Shown: positions 8,731 to 17,560, counted from the stretch's first letter. The stretch: DNA of 64,000 nt from Amycolatopsis lurida (GCF_900105055.1 NZ_FNTA01000004.1:2821501-2885500); one strand, 5' to 3'. The notes: a model not told the origin generated them from the sequence alone. Numbers and translations: made by a program.

Positions 8731-9675
8731 TCAGCGCCGTCGTCGCCGCAGCCCGACGAGACCCGCCAGCACCACTGAGCTGAGCGCGCCCAGCCAGCCG
8801 ACCACTCGCGAGAGTTCCACGGCCCGCGTGACGTGCCCGGCGTCCGGGTTGCGGCCGATGCCGAGCACCGGCAGTTCCTCGACTCCGTGCGGATACACCG
8901 TCCGCCCGCCGACCCGGATCTCGAGTGCCCCGGCGAACGCGGCCTCGACGCGGCCCGCGTTCGGGCTCGGGTGCGCGGTGGTGTCCCGTCGCCAAGCCCG
9001 CCAAGCGCCGCCCGCCGAGCCGCCGACGACGGGTGCCGCGAGCACGGTCAGCCCGGCGGCGACTCGCGTGGGCACGAGATGGACGATTTCGTCCAGCCGG
9101 GCGACGAGCCATCGGTACCGCTCGGGGCGCCCGCGCCCGATGCCGCGCAGCAGGCTGATCGCGCGCGAGCCGAGCAGGCCGGGGATACCGGCCAGCGCTC
9201 CCCACACCAGCGGCGCGATGACGACGTCGGCGGTGTTCTCGGCGAGCGTCTCCACCGAAGCGCGCGAAAGGCCGATGACCCCGAGGTCGTCGGCGACTCG
9301 GGGGTCCAGTGTGGACAGTGTGCCGCGCGCGGTCTCGAGTTCGCCTTCTTCGAGGTCCCGGGCCAGCGATGTGCCGTGCGCGGCCAGGCCGGCGGCGCCG
9401 AGGACGGCCCAGGTGGTCACCGCGGTCGTGGTCGCCTGCAGGACGGGACTGCGCCGTCCGGCGCGTTCGGCGAGCACACCCGCCAGTACGGCGGAGCCCG
9501 CGAGGCCCCCGGTCCACAGGACTCCGGCCACCGGATGCTTCGACCGGACCTTCGCGTCCGCCGCGGAGGCCGCCCTGGCGAACGCCGTCGCCGGACGCCG
9601 GGACCGAGGGTCTCCGATCACCCCGTCCGCGGCCACCCCCAACACCAAGCCGATCGCGCGAGCCGCGCTCACCAT
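8731..9675 (-). CDS. cobD: Adenosylcobinamide-phosphate synthase CobD/CbiB
   Basis: A 314-residue membrane enzyme that attaches aminopropanol (or its phosphate) to adenosylcobyrate in B12 synthesis. It shows the family pattern: an N-terminal GLVLGVAADGVIGDP segment, ARGTLSTLDPRVADDLGVIGLSRASVETLAENTAD across the central loop, and a late SPNAGRVEAAFAGAL motif. Four to five hydrophobic spans are visible. The ATG at 9675 is preceded by AGGGGGCG. M. tuberculosis cobD (Rv2236c) also lies next to SURF1 and PtpA, and the RNase H/CobC-like protein of this same block may supply a later B12 step. Confidence 0.92.
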   Translation of the reverse strand: MVSAARAIGLVLGVAADGVIGDPRSRRPATAFARAASAADAKVRSKHPVAGVLWTGGLAGSAVLAGVLAERAGRRSPVLQATTTAVTTWAVLGAAGLAAHGTSLARDLEEGELETARGTLSTLDPRVADDLGVIGLSRASVETLAENTADVVIAPLVWGALAGIPGLLGSRAISLLRGIGRGRPERYRWLVARLDEIVHLVPTRVAAGLTVLAAPVVGGSAGGAWRAWRRDTTAHPSPNAGRVEAAFAGALEIRVGGRTVYPHGVEELPVLGIGRNPDAGHVTRAVELSRVVGWLGALSSVVLAGLVGLRRRRR

Positions 9676-9725
9676 CGCCCCCTGCAGCCAGTATCCCTCG
9701 AAGACCTGCAGAGGTTACTCGAAGA

Positions 9726-10421
9726 TCATCCGTCCAGAAGGACGGCCATCTCGTCACGCGCCTGGATGACGATGTCCCGCATCGCGCGTTCGGCCCGGTC
9801 AGGGTCACCGGCGTCGACGGCCGCGGCGACCTCGACGTGCAGGGCGACGGCCTCGGGTTGCGGTTCCTCCGGCATCAGCCCGTGCCCGGTGCGCCCGGCG
9901 AGCACCGCGGCGACGACCGCCGAAAGCTGCGCGAACATCGGGTTCCGCGACGCGGACAGCAGCAGCTCGTGGAAGGCGACGTCGTGCCCCAGGAAGGTTT
10001 CGAGGTCCCGTTGGTGCGCCGTCTCCTCAAGCCTCTTCGCCAAGGCCCGGAGACGGCCGCCTTCTTCCGGTGTCGCCCGCAGCGCGGCGTACCGGGCGGC
10101 GCACGGTTCGACGCCGGAGCGCAGTTCGGTGAGAGTTCGCAGCGCGGTCTTCCGCTCGGATCCGTCGAGTTGCCAGCGGAGCAGTCTCGGGTCGTAATGG
10201 TTCCAGTCGCGCGGCTCGCGCACGATCATCCCGACCCGGCGCTTGCTGCTGGTCAGGCACATCGTTTCGAGGACGCGTACCACCTCGCGCGCGACCGTGC
10301 GGGACGCGCCGAACCGCTCTTGGAGCTCCTCCGAGCGCAGGACGGAACCCGGCGGGAGCTCCCCGTTCGCGATCGCGGAGCCGAGCGCGTCGAGCACTTC
10401 GGCATGCCTGTCGTTGCCCAC
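9726..10421 (-). CDS. gntR: GntR/FadR-family regulator of gluconate genes
   Basis: A 231-residue repressor-type protein. Residues 5-70 form the winged helix (EVLDALGSAIANGELPPGSVL, LQERFGASRTVAREVVRVLE). Residues 85-225 are the all-helical FCD ligand domain, with conserved His in HDVAFHELL and HVEVAAAV that bind a metal and effector. It is divergent from gluconate kinase and permease, so the effector is probably gluconate or 6-phosphogluconate (inference). GTG 10421 is chosen because upstream in-frame starts would lie inside the operators. Confidence 0.85.
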   Translation of the reverse strand: MGNDRHAEVLDALGSAIANGELPPGSVLRSEELQERFGASRTVAREVVRVLETMCLTSSKRRVGMIVREPRDWNHYDPRLLRWQLDGSERKTALRTLTELRSGVEPCAARYAALRATPEEGGRLRALAKRLEETAHQRDLETFLGHDVAFHELLLSASRNPMFAQLSAVVAAVLAGRTGHGLMPEEPQPEAVALHVEVAAAVDAGDPDRAERAMRDIVIQARDEMAVLLDG

Positions 10422-10447
10422 CAGGCGACTGTAACGTTCTGACTCGA

Positions 10448-10481
10448 TTAAGTAGTACTTGATGTTGCTTAAGTAGTACTT
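10448..10481. promoter_or_regulatory. Tandem AAGTA-G-TACTT operators
   Basis: The 13-mer TTAAGTAGTACTT occurs exactly twice, at 10448-10460 and 10469-10481. The 21-base offset is two helical turns. Each contains the palindrome AAGTA-G-TACTT. They lie between the divergent gntR and gntK genes and are the obvious GntR binding sites (inference). Confidence 0.75.
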
Positions 10482-10524
10482 TTGAGCTGTACTCGTCCCG
10501 GCTACAACGACGTGGGAGGTACGG

Positions 10525-11016
10525 ATGACCGTCATCGTGGTGATGGGCGTTTCCGGCTCGGGCAAGACGACCGTGGGCACGGCACTCGCCGAACGCCTCG
10601 GCGTCGACTACGCCGAAGCGGACACGTTCCATCCGAAGGCGAACATCGACAAGATGAGCTCCGGCCACCCGCTGAACGACGAAGACCGGCGACCCTGGCT
10701 CGAAGCCATCGCCGCCTGGATCTCCGATCACCAGTCCTCCGGCGGCGTCGTGACGTCCTCCGCGCTCAAGTACCGCTACCGCGACATCCTGCGCAGCGGC
10801 GGCGACGTCTGGTTCCTGCACCTGCACGGCGACCGCGACCTGCTCGCCGACCGGATGAAGACCCGCTCCGGTCATTTCATGCCGGTGTCCCTCTTGGACT
10901 CCCAGCTCGCCGACCTCGAACCGTTGCAGCCGGACGAATTCGGCCTCATCGCCGACATCGCGAAGAAGCCGGAAGAGATCGTCGACACCGCCCTTTCCGC
11001 TTTCGAGGACCGCTGA
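10525..11016 (+). CDS. gntK: Gluconokinase
   Basis: A 163-residue P-loop kinase that phosphorylates gluconate to 6-phosphogluconate. Walker A is GVSGSGKTT (residues 8-16). The GntK-specific segments ADTFHPKANIDKMSSGHPLNDEDRRPWL and SSALKYRYRDILR are intact, as is GHFMPVSLLDSQLADLE. The start has a strong GGGAGG ribosome site. Its TGA overlaps the ATG of the permease gene, so kinase and transporter are translationally coupled. Confidence 0.95.
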   Translation: MTVIVVMGVSGSGKTTVGTALAERLGVDYAEADTFHPKANIDKMSSGHPLNDEDRRPWLEAIAAWISDHQSSGGVVTSSALKYRYRDILRSGGDVWFLHLHGDRDLLADRMKTRSGHFMPVSLLDSQLADLEPLQPDEFGLIADIAKKPEEIVDTALSAFEDR

Positions 11017-12383
11017 TGACCACCACTCTCGCCGCCGCCTGGACCGGACACGACACCCGTCTCATCGGCGCGACGGTGCTCGCCATCGCCGTGATCGTCG
11101 TGCTGATCACCAAGGCGAAGCAGCATCCGTTCCTGGCTCTGATCCTCGGCTCCGGCGTGCTCGGGCTCGTCGGGGGCATGCCGGTGGACAAGCTGATCAA
11201 GAGCTTCAGTTCCGGCGTCGGTTCCACCGTCGCCTCGGTCGGCGTGCTGATCGCGCTCGGCGCGATGCTCGGCAAGCTGCTCGCCGACTCAGGCGGCGCG
11301 GATCAGATCGTCGACACCATCCTGCGCCGCGCGGGCGACCGCGCCCTGCCATGGGCGATGGCGCTGGTCGCCGCGCTGATCGGGCTCCCGATGTTCTTCG
11401 AGATCGGCCTGGTCATGCTGATCCCGGTGATCCTGCTGGTCGCCAGGCGCACCGGGAAACCGCTGCTGATGCTGGGAATCCCCGCGCTCGCCGGGCTTTC
11501 GGTGCTGCACGGTCTCGTCCCGCCGCATCCCGGACCGCTCGCCGCCGCGGGCGCGCTTAACGCGAACGTCGGACTCACTCTGGCCTTCGGTCTGCTCGTC
11601 GCGATCCCGACGGTGATCATCGCCGGGCCGCTGTTCGGCAAGCTGGCCGCGAAGATGGTTCCGGACGCCGTCGCGCCGGAACGCCTGATCCCGGAATCGT
11701 CCTCTTCGGACGGTCGGCGGCCCGGCTTCCTCGCGACACTGTCCACCGTGCTGCTGCCCGTCGTGCTGATGATGGGCAAGGCGCTCGCCGACATCCTGCT
11801 GGAGAAGGAGAACCACGTCCGCCGCGTGCTCGACTTCATCGGCGACCCGCTGGTGGCACTGCTCGCCGCCGTCCTGCTCGGCATGCTCACCCTTGGCAGG
11901 TCCGCGGGCTTCACGCGGGACAAGCTGTCGTCCACGGTGGCGGACTCGCTGCCGCCGATCGCCGGCATTCTGCTCATCGTCGGCGCGGGTGGCGGATTCA
12001 AGCAGACCCTCGTCGACGCCGGGGTCGGCAACGTCATCACCGGTCTCGCCACCGGCGCGAACCTGTCGCCGCTGCTGCTCGGCTGGCTGGTCGCGGTCGC
12101 GATCCGGCTCGCCACCGGTTCCGCGACGGTCGCGACCGTGTCGGCCGCCGGCATCGTGGCCCCGCTCGCCGCGACCATGGACCCGTCGCACAGCGCGCTG
12201 CTGGTGCTCGCGATCGGCGCCGGTTCGCTGTTCTTCTCCCATGTCAACGACGCCGGGTTCTGGCTGGTCAAGGAGTACTTCGGGCTTTCGGTCGGGCAGA
12301 CGCTGAAGAGCTGGTCGATCATGGAGACGGTCATCTCGGTGGTCGCGATCGCGCTGATCCTGCCGCTCGGCGCCTTGCTGTAG
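11016..12383 (+). CDS. gntP: Gluconate:H+ symporter, GntP family
   Basis: A 455-residue permease with 12-14 hydrophobic spans. Typical GntP motifs are present: FFEIGLVMLIPV, HGLVPPHPGPLAAAGAL, RLATGSATVATVSAAG and SHVNDAGFWLVKEYFG. The start ATG lies within the gntK stop (TGATG arrangement). It imports gluconate, which GntK then traps. No pentose-phosphate or Entner-Doudoroff genes accompany it. Confidence 0.94.
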   Translation: MTTTLAAAWTGHDTRLIGATVLAIAVIVVLITKAKQHPFLALILGSGVLGLVGGMPVDKLIKSFSSGVGSTVASVGVLIALGAMLGKLLADSGGADQIVDTILRRAGDRALPWAMALVAALIGLPMFFEIGLVMLIPVILLVARRTGKPLLMLGIPALAGLSVLHGLVPPHPGPLAAAGALNANVGLTLAFGLLVAIPTVIIAGPLFGKLAAKMVPDAVAPERLIPESSSSDGRRPGFLATLSTVLLPVVLMMGKALADILLEKENHVRRVLDFIGDPLVALLAAVLLGMLTLGRSAGFTRDKLSSTVADSLPPIAGILLIVGAGGGFKQTLVDAGVGNVITGLATGANLSPLLLGWLVAVAIRLATGSATVATVSAAGIVAPLAATMDPSHSALLVLAIGAGSLFFSHVNDAGFWLVKEYFGLSVGQTLKSWSIMETVISVVAIALILPLGALL

Positions 12384-12395
12384 CCGAAGCACCGG

Positions 12396-12425
12396 TTGTC
12401 ATGTGACCTTTTGGTCACCTATTCT
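12396..12425 (+). promoter_or_regulatory. ArsR-gene promoter with internal operator
   Basis: A -35 TTGTCA (12396-12401) and a -10 TATTCT (12420-12425) enclose the perfect palindrome GTGACC-TTTT-GGTCAC (12403-12418). The GTG start is six bases after the -10, so the mRNA should be leaderless or nearly so. Repressor bound here would exclude polymerase: probable autoregulation. Confidence 0.65.
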
Positions 12426-12431
12426 GCTGGC

Positions 12432-12758
12432 GTGCCCGACGACGACCTGGTTTTCAAGGCCCTGGCGGATCCGACCCGCCGGTTCCTGCTCGACCAGCTG
12501 TTCACGCGTGACGGCCGCACGCTGACCGAACTCGAGTCCGGCCTGGACATGAGCCGGTTCGGCGTGATGAAGCATCTGAAACTGCTCGAAGAAGCCGGAC
12601 TCGTCGTCACACGCAAGGAAGGCCGGGAGAAGAAGCACTTTCTCAACCCGGTGCCGATCCGCCAGATCCACGACCGGTGGATCGACAAGTTCACCGAGCG
12701 CAACGTGACCGCGTTGCTCGACCTCAAAGCCGAACTCGAAAAGCAGGAGCCGCCATGA
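12432..12758 (+). CDS. ArsR-family winged-helix regulator
   Basis: A 108-residue regulator beginning VPDDDLVFKALADPTRRFLLDQL, the standard ArsR opening, with recognition helix SRFGVMKHLKLLEEAGLV and wing TRKEGREKKHFLN. It lacks the ELCVCD metal-binding motif, so it belongs to the non-metal subgroup commonly paired with an AHSA1/SRPBCC protein, exactly as here. The stop overlaps the partner's start as ATGA. Confidence 0.88.
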   Translation: MPDDDLVFKALADPTRRFLLDQLFTRDGRTLTELESGLDMSRFGVMKHLKLLEEAGLVVTRKEGREKKHFLNPVPIRQIHDRWIDKFTERNVTALLDLKAELEKQEPP

Positions 12759-13258
12759 CCGACGTCCAGGTCTACCGCGTCTACATCAAGGCCACCCCGG
12801 AGAAGATCTGGGACGCGATCACGAAGCCGGAGTGGTCACGGAAATACGGCTACACCGGCCTCGTCGACTTCGATCTGCGCCCGGGCGGCAAGCACACCAC
12901 GCATCCGACACCGGACTACGTCGAGGCCGGATTCACCGGCGACCTGGTCGACGGCGAGGTCCTGGAAGTCGTCCCGCCGCGCAGACTGGTCATCACCTGG
13001 AGGCTGCTGATGGACCCGGCCTTCACCGGGGAGCCGTACACCAAGCTCACCTACGAGATCGAGGAGACGAAGACGGCGGGAACCCGGCTGACCGTCACCC
13101 ACGACGTCACCGGCGCACCGACGACGGCCTCCATGGTCGACGGCTCTCAGGAGAACATCGACGCCGGACCGGACGAGAACCCCGGCGGCGGCTGGCCGTG
13201 GATCCTGTCGGACCTCAAGACGCTGCTGGAGACGGACGAGCCGCTCGTCTCCGCCTGA
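12755..13258 (+). CDS. SRPBCC/AHSA1 domain protein
   Basis: A 167-residue START-like (SRPBCC) protein opening VYIKATPEKIWDAITKPEWSRKYGY, with the characteristic PRRLVITWRL strand and a C-terminal helix GGWPWILSDLKTLLE. Such proteins form a deep hydrophobic pocket. They may bind the small molecule sensed by the adjacent ArsR regulator, but this is inference. It is co-translated with the regulator. Confidence 0.88.
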   Translation: MTDVQVYRVYIKATPEKIWDAITKPEWSRKYGYTGLVDFDLRPGGKHTTHPTPDYVEAGFTGDLVDGEVLEVVPPRRLVITWRLLMDPAFTGEPYTKLTYEIEETKTAGTRLTVTHDVTGAPTTASMVDGSQENIDAGPDENPGGGWPWILSDLKTLLETDEPLVSA

Positions 13259-13300
13259 CCAGGAAGTGCTGAAGGGAACTTTCCCCGCATAGGACGCCAC

Positions 13301-13343
13301 GAAAGGGCCCTTCACCGCATCGCATGCGGTGAAGGGCCCTTTC
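13301..13343. terminator. Perfect 20-base hairpin, family A copy 2
   Basis: Arms 13301-13320 and 13324-13343 are exact reverse complements around a 3-base loop, with core GAAAGGGCCCTTCACCGCAT. It separates the convergent AHSA1 and sugar-kinase genes. Confidence 0.75.
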
Positions 13344-13351
13344 AGCCCTCT

Positions 13352-14344
13352 CTAGACCCGCTTGGTGGCGGCCTTCAGCGCGGCCTTGGCGGTGCCGGAA
13401 GCACCGATGGTGTCCAGTGCGAACAACGCCGCGCCGACCACCGGGGCCACGTCGACCACCTGGATCGAGGCCTGCGGCGCCACCTTCAGGCACCGCCGCT
13501 CGATTTCCGCGATCACCTGCTCGCCGACCCCGGTCAGCACTCCCCCGCCGAGGATGACCTCCGGCGCCTCCTCGGTCAGTTCCAGCCGCCGCAGGATGAC
13601 CGAGACCAGCAAGGCGACCTCTTCGACGAACCGGTCGACCACGTCCTGCGCCACCTCGTCGCCGCCCGCCGCGACGGCGAACAGCAGCGGGCACAGGCCG
13701 TGGATCGCGTCGGAGTGCAACTCCTCGAAGTGCAGGCGCTGCACCACTTCCAGCACCGAAGACGCCTTGAAGTGCGCGGTGACGGCGGCTTGCAGGGCCG
13801 TGCCGGGGCCCCGGCCGTCCTCGGCGCGGACGGCCCACCACAGTGCTTCCTCGCCCAGCCGGTAGCCACCGCCCCAGTCGCCGGAGATCTTGCCCAGCGC
13901 GGGAAACCGATGCTCACGGCCGTCGGCGCTGACGCCGGCGCCGTTGATCCCGGCGCCGCACACCACCGCCACCCCGGTCCCGTCGGAGCTGCCCGCCCGC
14001 AGCAGCGCGAGCGTGTCGTTGCCGACGATCAGCGTGTCGCTCCAGCCGCGGGCGGCCAGCGCGGCGTGCAGGATCGCCTCCTCCCGAGGGAAATCCAACC
14101 CCGCGAGGTAGGCCGACGTATGTATCGCGAAAGGACGTTCGTCGGGAAGCCCTGCCCCGCGAAGGGCTTCCAGGACCAGCTTCTCCAGCGCCTGGACGCT
14201 GCCGTCCACCCCGATGTTCTGCGGGGACGCGCCCGGCCCTCGCGACTGTCCGAGCACCCGTCCGTCCCGGGAGACGATCAGGACGTCGGTCTTGCTGTTG
14301 CCGCCGTCGATCGCGACGACGACGTCCTGTGAGCCGGCCGTCAT
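13352..14344 (-). CDS. BadF/BadG-type sugar kinase (N-acetylglucosamine kinase-like)
   Basis: A 330-residue ASKHA-fold kinase with phosphate-1 motif VVAIDGGNSKTDVLI, a middle VGNDTLALLRAG, adenosine motif EVILGGGVLTG, and GKISGDWGGGYRLGEEALW, which places it in the GlcNAc-kinase-like BadF/BadG family. It is the last gene of the sugar operon and overlaps the glycosidase by ATGA. Because the glycosidase family needs 6-phospho-sugars in many members, this kinase may phosphorylate the imported disaccharide or the released monosaccharide (inference). The ATG at 14344 is chosen by the overlap; an in-frame start four codons upstream is less likely. Confidence 0.82.
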   Translation of the reverse strand: MTAGSQDVVVAIDGGNSKTDVLIVSRDGRVLGQSRGPGASPQNIGVDGSVQALEKLVLEALRGAGLPDERPFAIHTSAYLAGLDFPREEAILHAALAARGWSDTLIVGNDTLALLRAGSSDGTGVAVVCGAGINGAGVSADGREHRFPALGKISGDWGGGYRLGEEALWWAVRAEDGRGPGTALQAAVTAHFKASSVLEVVQRLHFEELHSDAIHGLCPLLFAVAAGGDEVAQDVVDRFVEEVALLVSVILRRLELTEEAPEVILGGGVLTGVGEQVIAEIERRCLKVAPQASIQVVDVAPVVGAALFALDTIGASGTAKAALKAATKRV

Positions 14345-15606
14345 GCCCCCGCCCACGGCAGGAACTCACGGTTGATCCGCACCAGCGTGTCGGCGAGCTG
14401 ATCGGCCTTGGTGTACTGGCCGACCAGGGGATGCGCGAGCAGCGCGTCGGCCACCCGGTCGCGGCCGCCCTTGATGGCCGCCTCCAGCGCGAGGTGCTCG
14501 TACGCGGTCACTCCGGCGATGAGCCCGGCGAACCGCTGCTCCACCGGCGGCTGCGCGATCGGACGCGGACCATCACCGTCCACAAGGGACGGAACCTCGA
14601 TGACGGCGTCGTCGGGCAGGAAGTCGAAAGTGCCCGCGTTGCGAACGTTGACGACGTGTTCCTCCGCCGGGCCACCCGAGGTGAGCGCGTGCACCAACTG
14701 CACCGCGGCCTCGGAGTAGTAGGCACCGCCCCGCTTTTCCAGCTGCTCCGGTTTGGTCACCACCTCCGGGTCGAGGTACACCTTGAGCAGTTCTTCCTCG
14801 ACGTCGCTGACGACGTCCGCGCGCGGCCGCTCGGTGCGCTGCTTCGTGACCTGCTCGTCGTGCCCGTAGTAGTACTTCAGGTAGTACGACGGCACGACGT
14901 TCATCCGCCGCATCCATTCGACCGGCGCGGTGACGTGCTCGCCGAGGAATTCCGCGTGCTCCGCCAGCAATTCCGGCAGGCGGTCCTCGCCGTTGACGAG
15001 CACCTTCCGTTCCCAGCTCAGGTGGTTCAGTCCGGTGTGGACGAGTTTGACCTCGTCGACCCCGGCACCGAGCAGGTGCGCGAACGTGCGCTGGAGGTGG
15101 ATCGCGACGTTGCACAGCCCGACGGCGCGGTGCCCCTCGTTCAGCAGCGCGCGGGTGACGATGCCGACCGGGTTCGTGAAGTTCACGATCCAGGTGTCGT
15201 CACCGGCGATCTTCCTTACCCGGTCGGCGATGTCGAGCACCACCGGAACGGTGCGCAGCGCCTTCGCGAGGCCACCCGCGCCCGTGGTCTCCTGCCCGAC
15301 ACAACCGCAGGCGTGCGGGAACGTCTCGTCCCCGCGCCGCGCGCGCTGCCCGCCGACCCGCAGCTGGATCAGCACCGCGGACGCCCCGTCGACACCTTCT
15401 TCGAGACTCGACGTGGTGCGGACCCGCGCCGGATGCCCGGCGTGGCTCAGCAAGCGATTGCTGAAATCCCCGACCGCCTCCACCCGGTACGCGTCCGGAT
15501 CGATCAGCACGATCTCGTCGACGTCCAAAGTGGACCGCCGTCCGGCGATCCCGTCGATCAGCTCGGGCGTGTACGTGGACCCACCACCGACGACTGCCAG
15601 TTTCAT
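14341..15606 (-). CDS. Family 4 glycoside hydrolase (6-phospho-beta-glucosidase type)
   Basis: A 421-residue NAD- and Mn-dependent glycosidase. The dinucleotide-binding start is KLAVVGGGSTYTPELIDG. NFTNP lies at about 142-146, the metal Cys is in GLCNV (about 165), and the metal His is in TGLNHLSW (about 195). These match the BglT/LicH 6-phospho-beta-glucosidase branch. GH4 enzymes act by oxidation-elimination rather than by acid-base hydrolysis. Substrate (cellobiose-6P or chitobiose-6P) cannot be decided here. It overlaps neighbours on both sides by four bases. Confidence 0.9.
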   Translation of the reverse strand: MKLAVVGGGSTYTPELIDGIAGRRSTLDVDEIVLIDPDAYRVEAVGDFSNRLLSHAGHPARVRTTSSLEEGVDGASAVLIQLRVGGQRARRGDETFPHACGCVGQETTGAGGLAKALRTVPVVLDIADRVRKIAGDDTWIVNFTNPVGIVTRALLNEGHRAVGLCNVAIHLQRTFAHLLGAGVDEVKLVHTGLNHLSWERKVLVNGEDRLPELLAEHAEFLGEHVTAPVEWMRRMNVVPSYYLKYYYGHDEQVTKQRTERPRADVVSDVEEELLKVYLDPEVVTKPEQLEKRGGAYYSEAAVQLVHALTSGGPAEEHVVNVRNAGTFDFLPDDAVIEVPSLVDGDGPRPIAQPPVEQRFAGLIAGVTAYEHLALEAAIKGGRDRVADALLAHPLVGQYTKADQLADTLVRINREFLPWAGA

Positions 15607-16496
15607 CCCTTGACCCCTGTGAATGTGATGCCCTTGACGAAGGACTTCTGCGCGAACACGAACAGGACGATCACCGGCAGCATGATCAGCGCGGTGGCCG
15701 CCATGGTGAGGTTCCATTCCACGTGGTGCATACCGCGGAACGACGCGATCGCCAGCGAAAGCGGCCAGCTGTCCCTGGTCTCACCCGTGTAGAGCAGCGG
15801 ACCGAAATAGTCGTTCCAGGTGAACAGGAAGCAGAACATCGCGGTGGCCGCGATCCCCGGCTTCGCCATCGGGATCAGTACCTTGACCATCGCCTTGAAC
15901 TCAGTGCAGCCGTCGATCTTCGCCGCTTCGAGATAGTCCTTCGGAATGGTGAGGAAGAACTGCCGCAGCAGGAAGATCGAGAACGCGTCGAAGAAGAAGT
16001 ACGGCGCGATCAACGGGATCAGCGTCCCGGTGAACCCGAGCCGCACCCACAGGTCGTACAACGGCACGACGGTGACCTGCGGGGGCAGCATCATCGCGGC
16101 GACGGTCAGCATGAAGAACAGGTTCTGCCCCCGGAACTTCAGTTTCGAAAGCGCGTACGCCGCCGGGATCGCCGAGACGAGCGCCCCGACCGTGGCCAGC
16201 GTCGAATACAGCATGCTGTTGCCGAAGTACCGCAGCAGCGGCGCCTTTTCGAACACCTCGATGAAGTTCTCGAAATGCCATTCCGTCGGCCAGAAGTTCG
16301 ACGAAAGTGCCTGATCGCTGGACATCACCGCGGTGAGGAACACGAACAGGATGGGCAGCATGAAGATCACGCCCATCGCGATGCCCACACTGTGCGTCGC
16401 GATCCAGTACAGCTTCTTGTCCCACTTGCGCCGCATCCGCACCTTCGGCGGTTCGGACGCCGGGGCGGTGTGCCTGGGTTCGGCCAGAGTGGTCAT
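15603..16496 (-). CDS. Sugar ABC transporter permease (MalG type)
   Basis: A 297-residue inner-membrane permease with six spans. The EAA loop is EAAKIDGCTEFKAMVKVLIPMAKPGI. The N-terminal 25 residues are cytoplasmic and basic. It begins after GGAGTGGGCGG and lies 70 bases behind the other permease. It partners that permease and the lipoprotein encoded upstream. Confidence 0.93.
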   Translation of the reverse strand: MTTLAEPRHTAPASEPPKVRMRRKWDKKLYWIATHSVGIAMGVIFMLPILFVFLTAVMSSDQALSSNFWPTEWHFENFIEVFEKAPLLRYFGNSMLYSTLATVGALVSAIPAAYALSKLKFRGQNLFFMLTVAAMMLPPQVTVVPLYDLWVRLGFTGTLIPLIAPYFFFDAFSIFLLRQFFLTIPKDYLEAAKIDGCTEFKAMVKVLIPMAKPGIAATAMFCFLFTWNDYFGPLLYTGETRDSWPLSLAIASFRGMHHVEWNLTMAATALIMLPVIVLFVFAQKSFVKGITFTGVKG

Positions 16497-16566
16497 CCGC
16501 CCACTCCGCTCACGCGGGACACCCGCACCCGGTCAGGGCCATGAACAGGCTGGCGCGAGAATATGA

Positions 16567-17556
16567 TCATGCCCCCTCCTCCTGATGCTGAGACTTACGA
16601 AGCTGCCTGACCAGAATCCAGGTGAACCCGGCCGAGACGACGAACAGCAGGACCGCCATCGCCGCCGCGTAACCCATGTTGAAATACCGGAAACCCTGCA
16701 CGTACAGCCAAACCGGATAGGTCAGCGTCGAGTTCTGTGGTGCGCCGATGAACTTCGTGTTGCCCGCGACGTCGGCCGCTCCGGCCGCGGCCGATCCCGC
16801 GACGATCGCCTGTGTGAAGAACTGCAACGCGAAGATGATCGAGTTGACGATGCCGAACAGCAGCACCGGCGAGATCGACGGCAGCGTGACATGCCAGAAC
16901 CGGCGGACCGGCCCGGCGCCGTCGAGCTGAGCGGCTTCGTACTGTTCCTGCGGCACGTCGAGCAGCGCCGCCAGGATGATGATCATCAGCTCGCCCGAAC
17001 CCCACATCACCAGCAGGGTCAGTGCCGGTTTCGACATCGCCGGGTCGTTGAACCACAGCCCGCCGTCGATGCCGACGAAGTCCAGGAACGCGTTGACCGG
17101 GCCGTATTCCGGGTTGAACAGGAACACGAAGGCCAGGGTCGCCGCCGCCGGCGGAGCCAGCGAAGGCAGGTAGCACAGCGTCCGGACCAGGCCGACGCCC
17201 GACTTCAACCGGGAGATGACCGAGGCCACGCCGAGCGCGAACACCACCCGGCAGACGGTCAGGACGATCACCAGCCACAACGTGTTGTACGCGGCGGTGC
17301 CGACCAGCGGCTCGGTGGTGAACATCCGGACGTAGTTGTCGAAACCGATGAACTCCGGCGCGTTGATCAGGTCGTACCGGGTGAACGAGTAGTACACGGT
17401 GGCGATCAGCGGGTAGCCGAAGAAGATCAGGAAACCCAGCATCGCCGGGGCGATGAAGTAGAAGACGGTGCGACGGCGGCGCGCCGCGTTCCCCTTCCGC
17501 GTCCGGGTGGACGCGGAAGGGGAGGCGACCGCCCTGGATTCCAGGGTCGAAGTCAT
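16567..17556 (-). CDS. Sugar ABC transporter permease (MalF type)
   Basis: A 329-residue permease with six spans starting about residue 30 (TVFYFIAPAMLGFLIFFGYPL). The EAA loop is YEAAQLDGAGPVRRFWHVTLPSISPVL. It starts four bases after the binding-protein gene, so the two are co-translated. An unusually polar stretch (AGSAAAGAADVAGNTKFIG) lies in the late periplasmic loop, typical of actinobacterial sugar permeases. Confidence 0.93.
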   Translation of the reverse strand: MTSTLESRAVASPSASTRTRKGNAARRRRTVFYFIAPAMLGFLIFFGYPLIATVYYSFTRYDLINAPEFIGFDNYVRMFTTEPLVGTAAYNTLWLVIVLTVCRVVFALGVASVISRLKSGVGLVRTLCYLPSLAPPAAATLAFVFLFNPEYGPVNAFLDFVGIDGGLWFNDPAMSKPALTLLVMWGSGELMIIILAALLDVPQEQYEAAQLDGAGPVRRFWHVTLPSISPVLLFGIVNSIIFALQFFTQAIVAGSAAAGAADVAGNTKFIGAPQNSTLTYPVWLYVQGFRYFNMGYAAAMAVLLFVVSAGFTWILVRQLRKSQHQEEGA

Positions 17557-17560
17557 GCGA

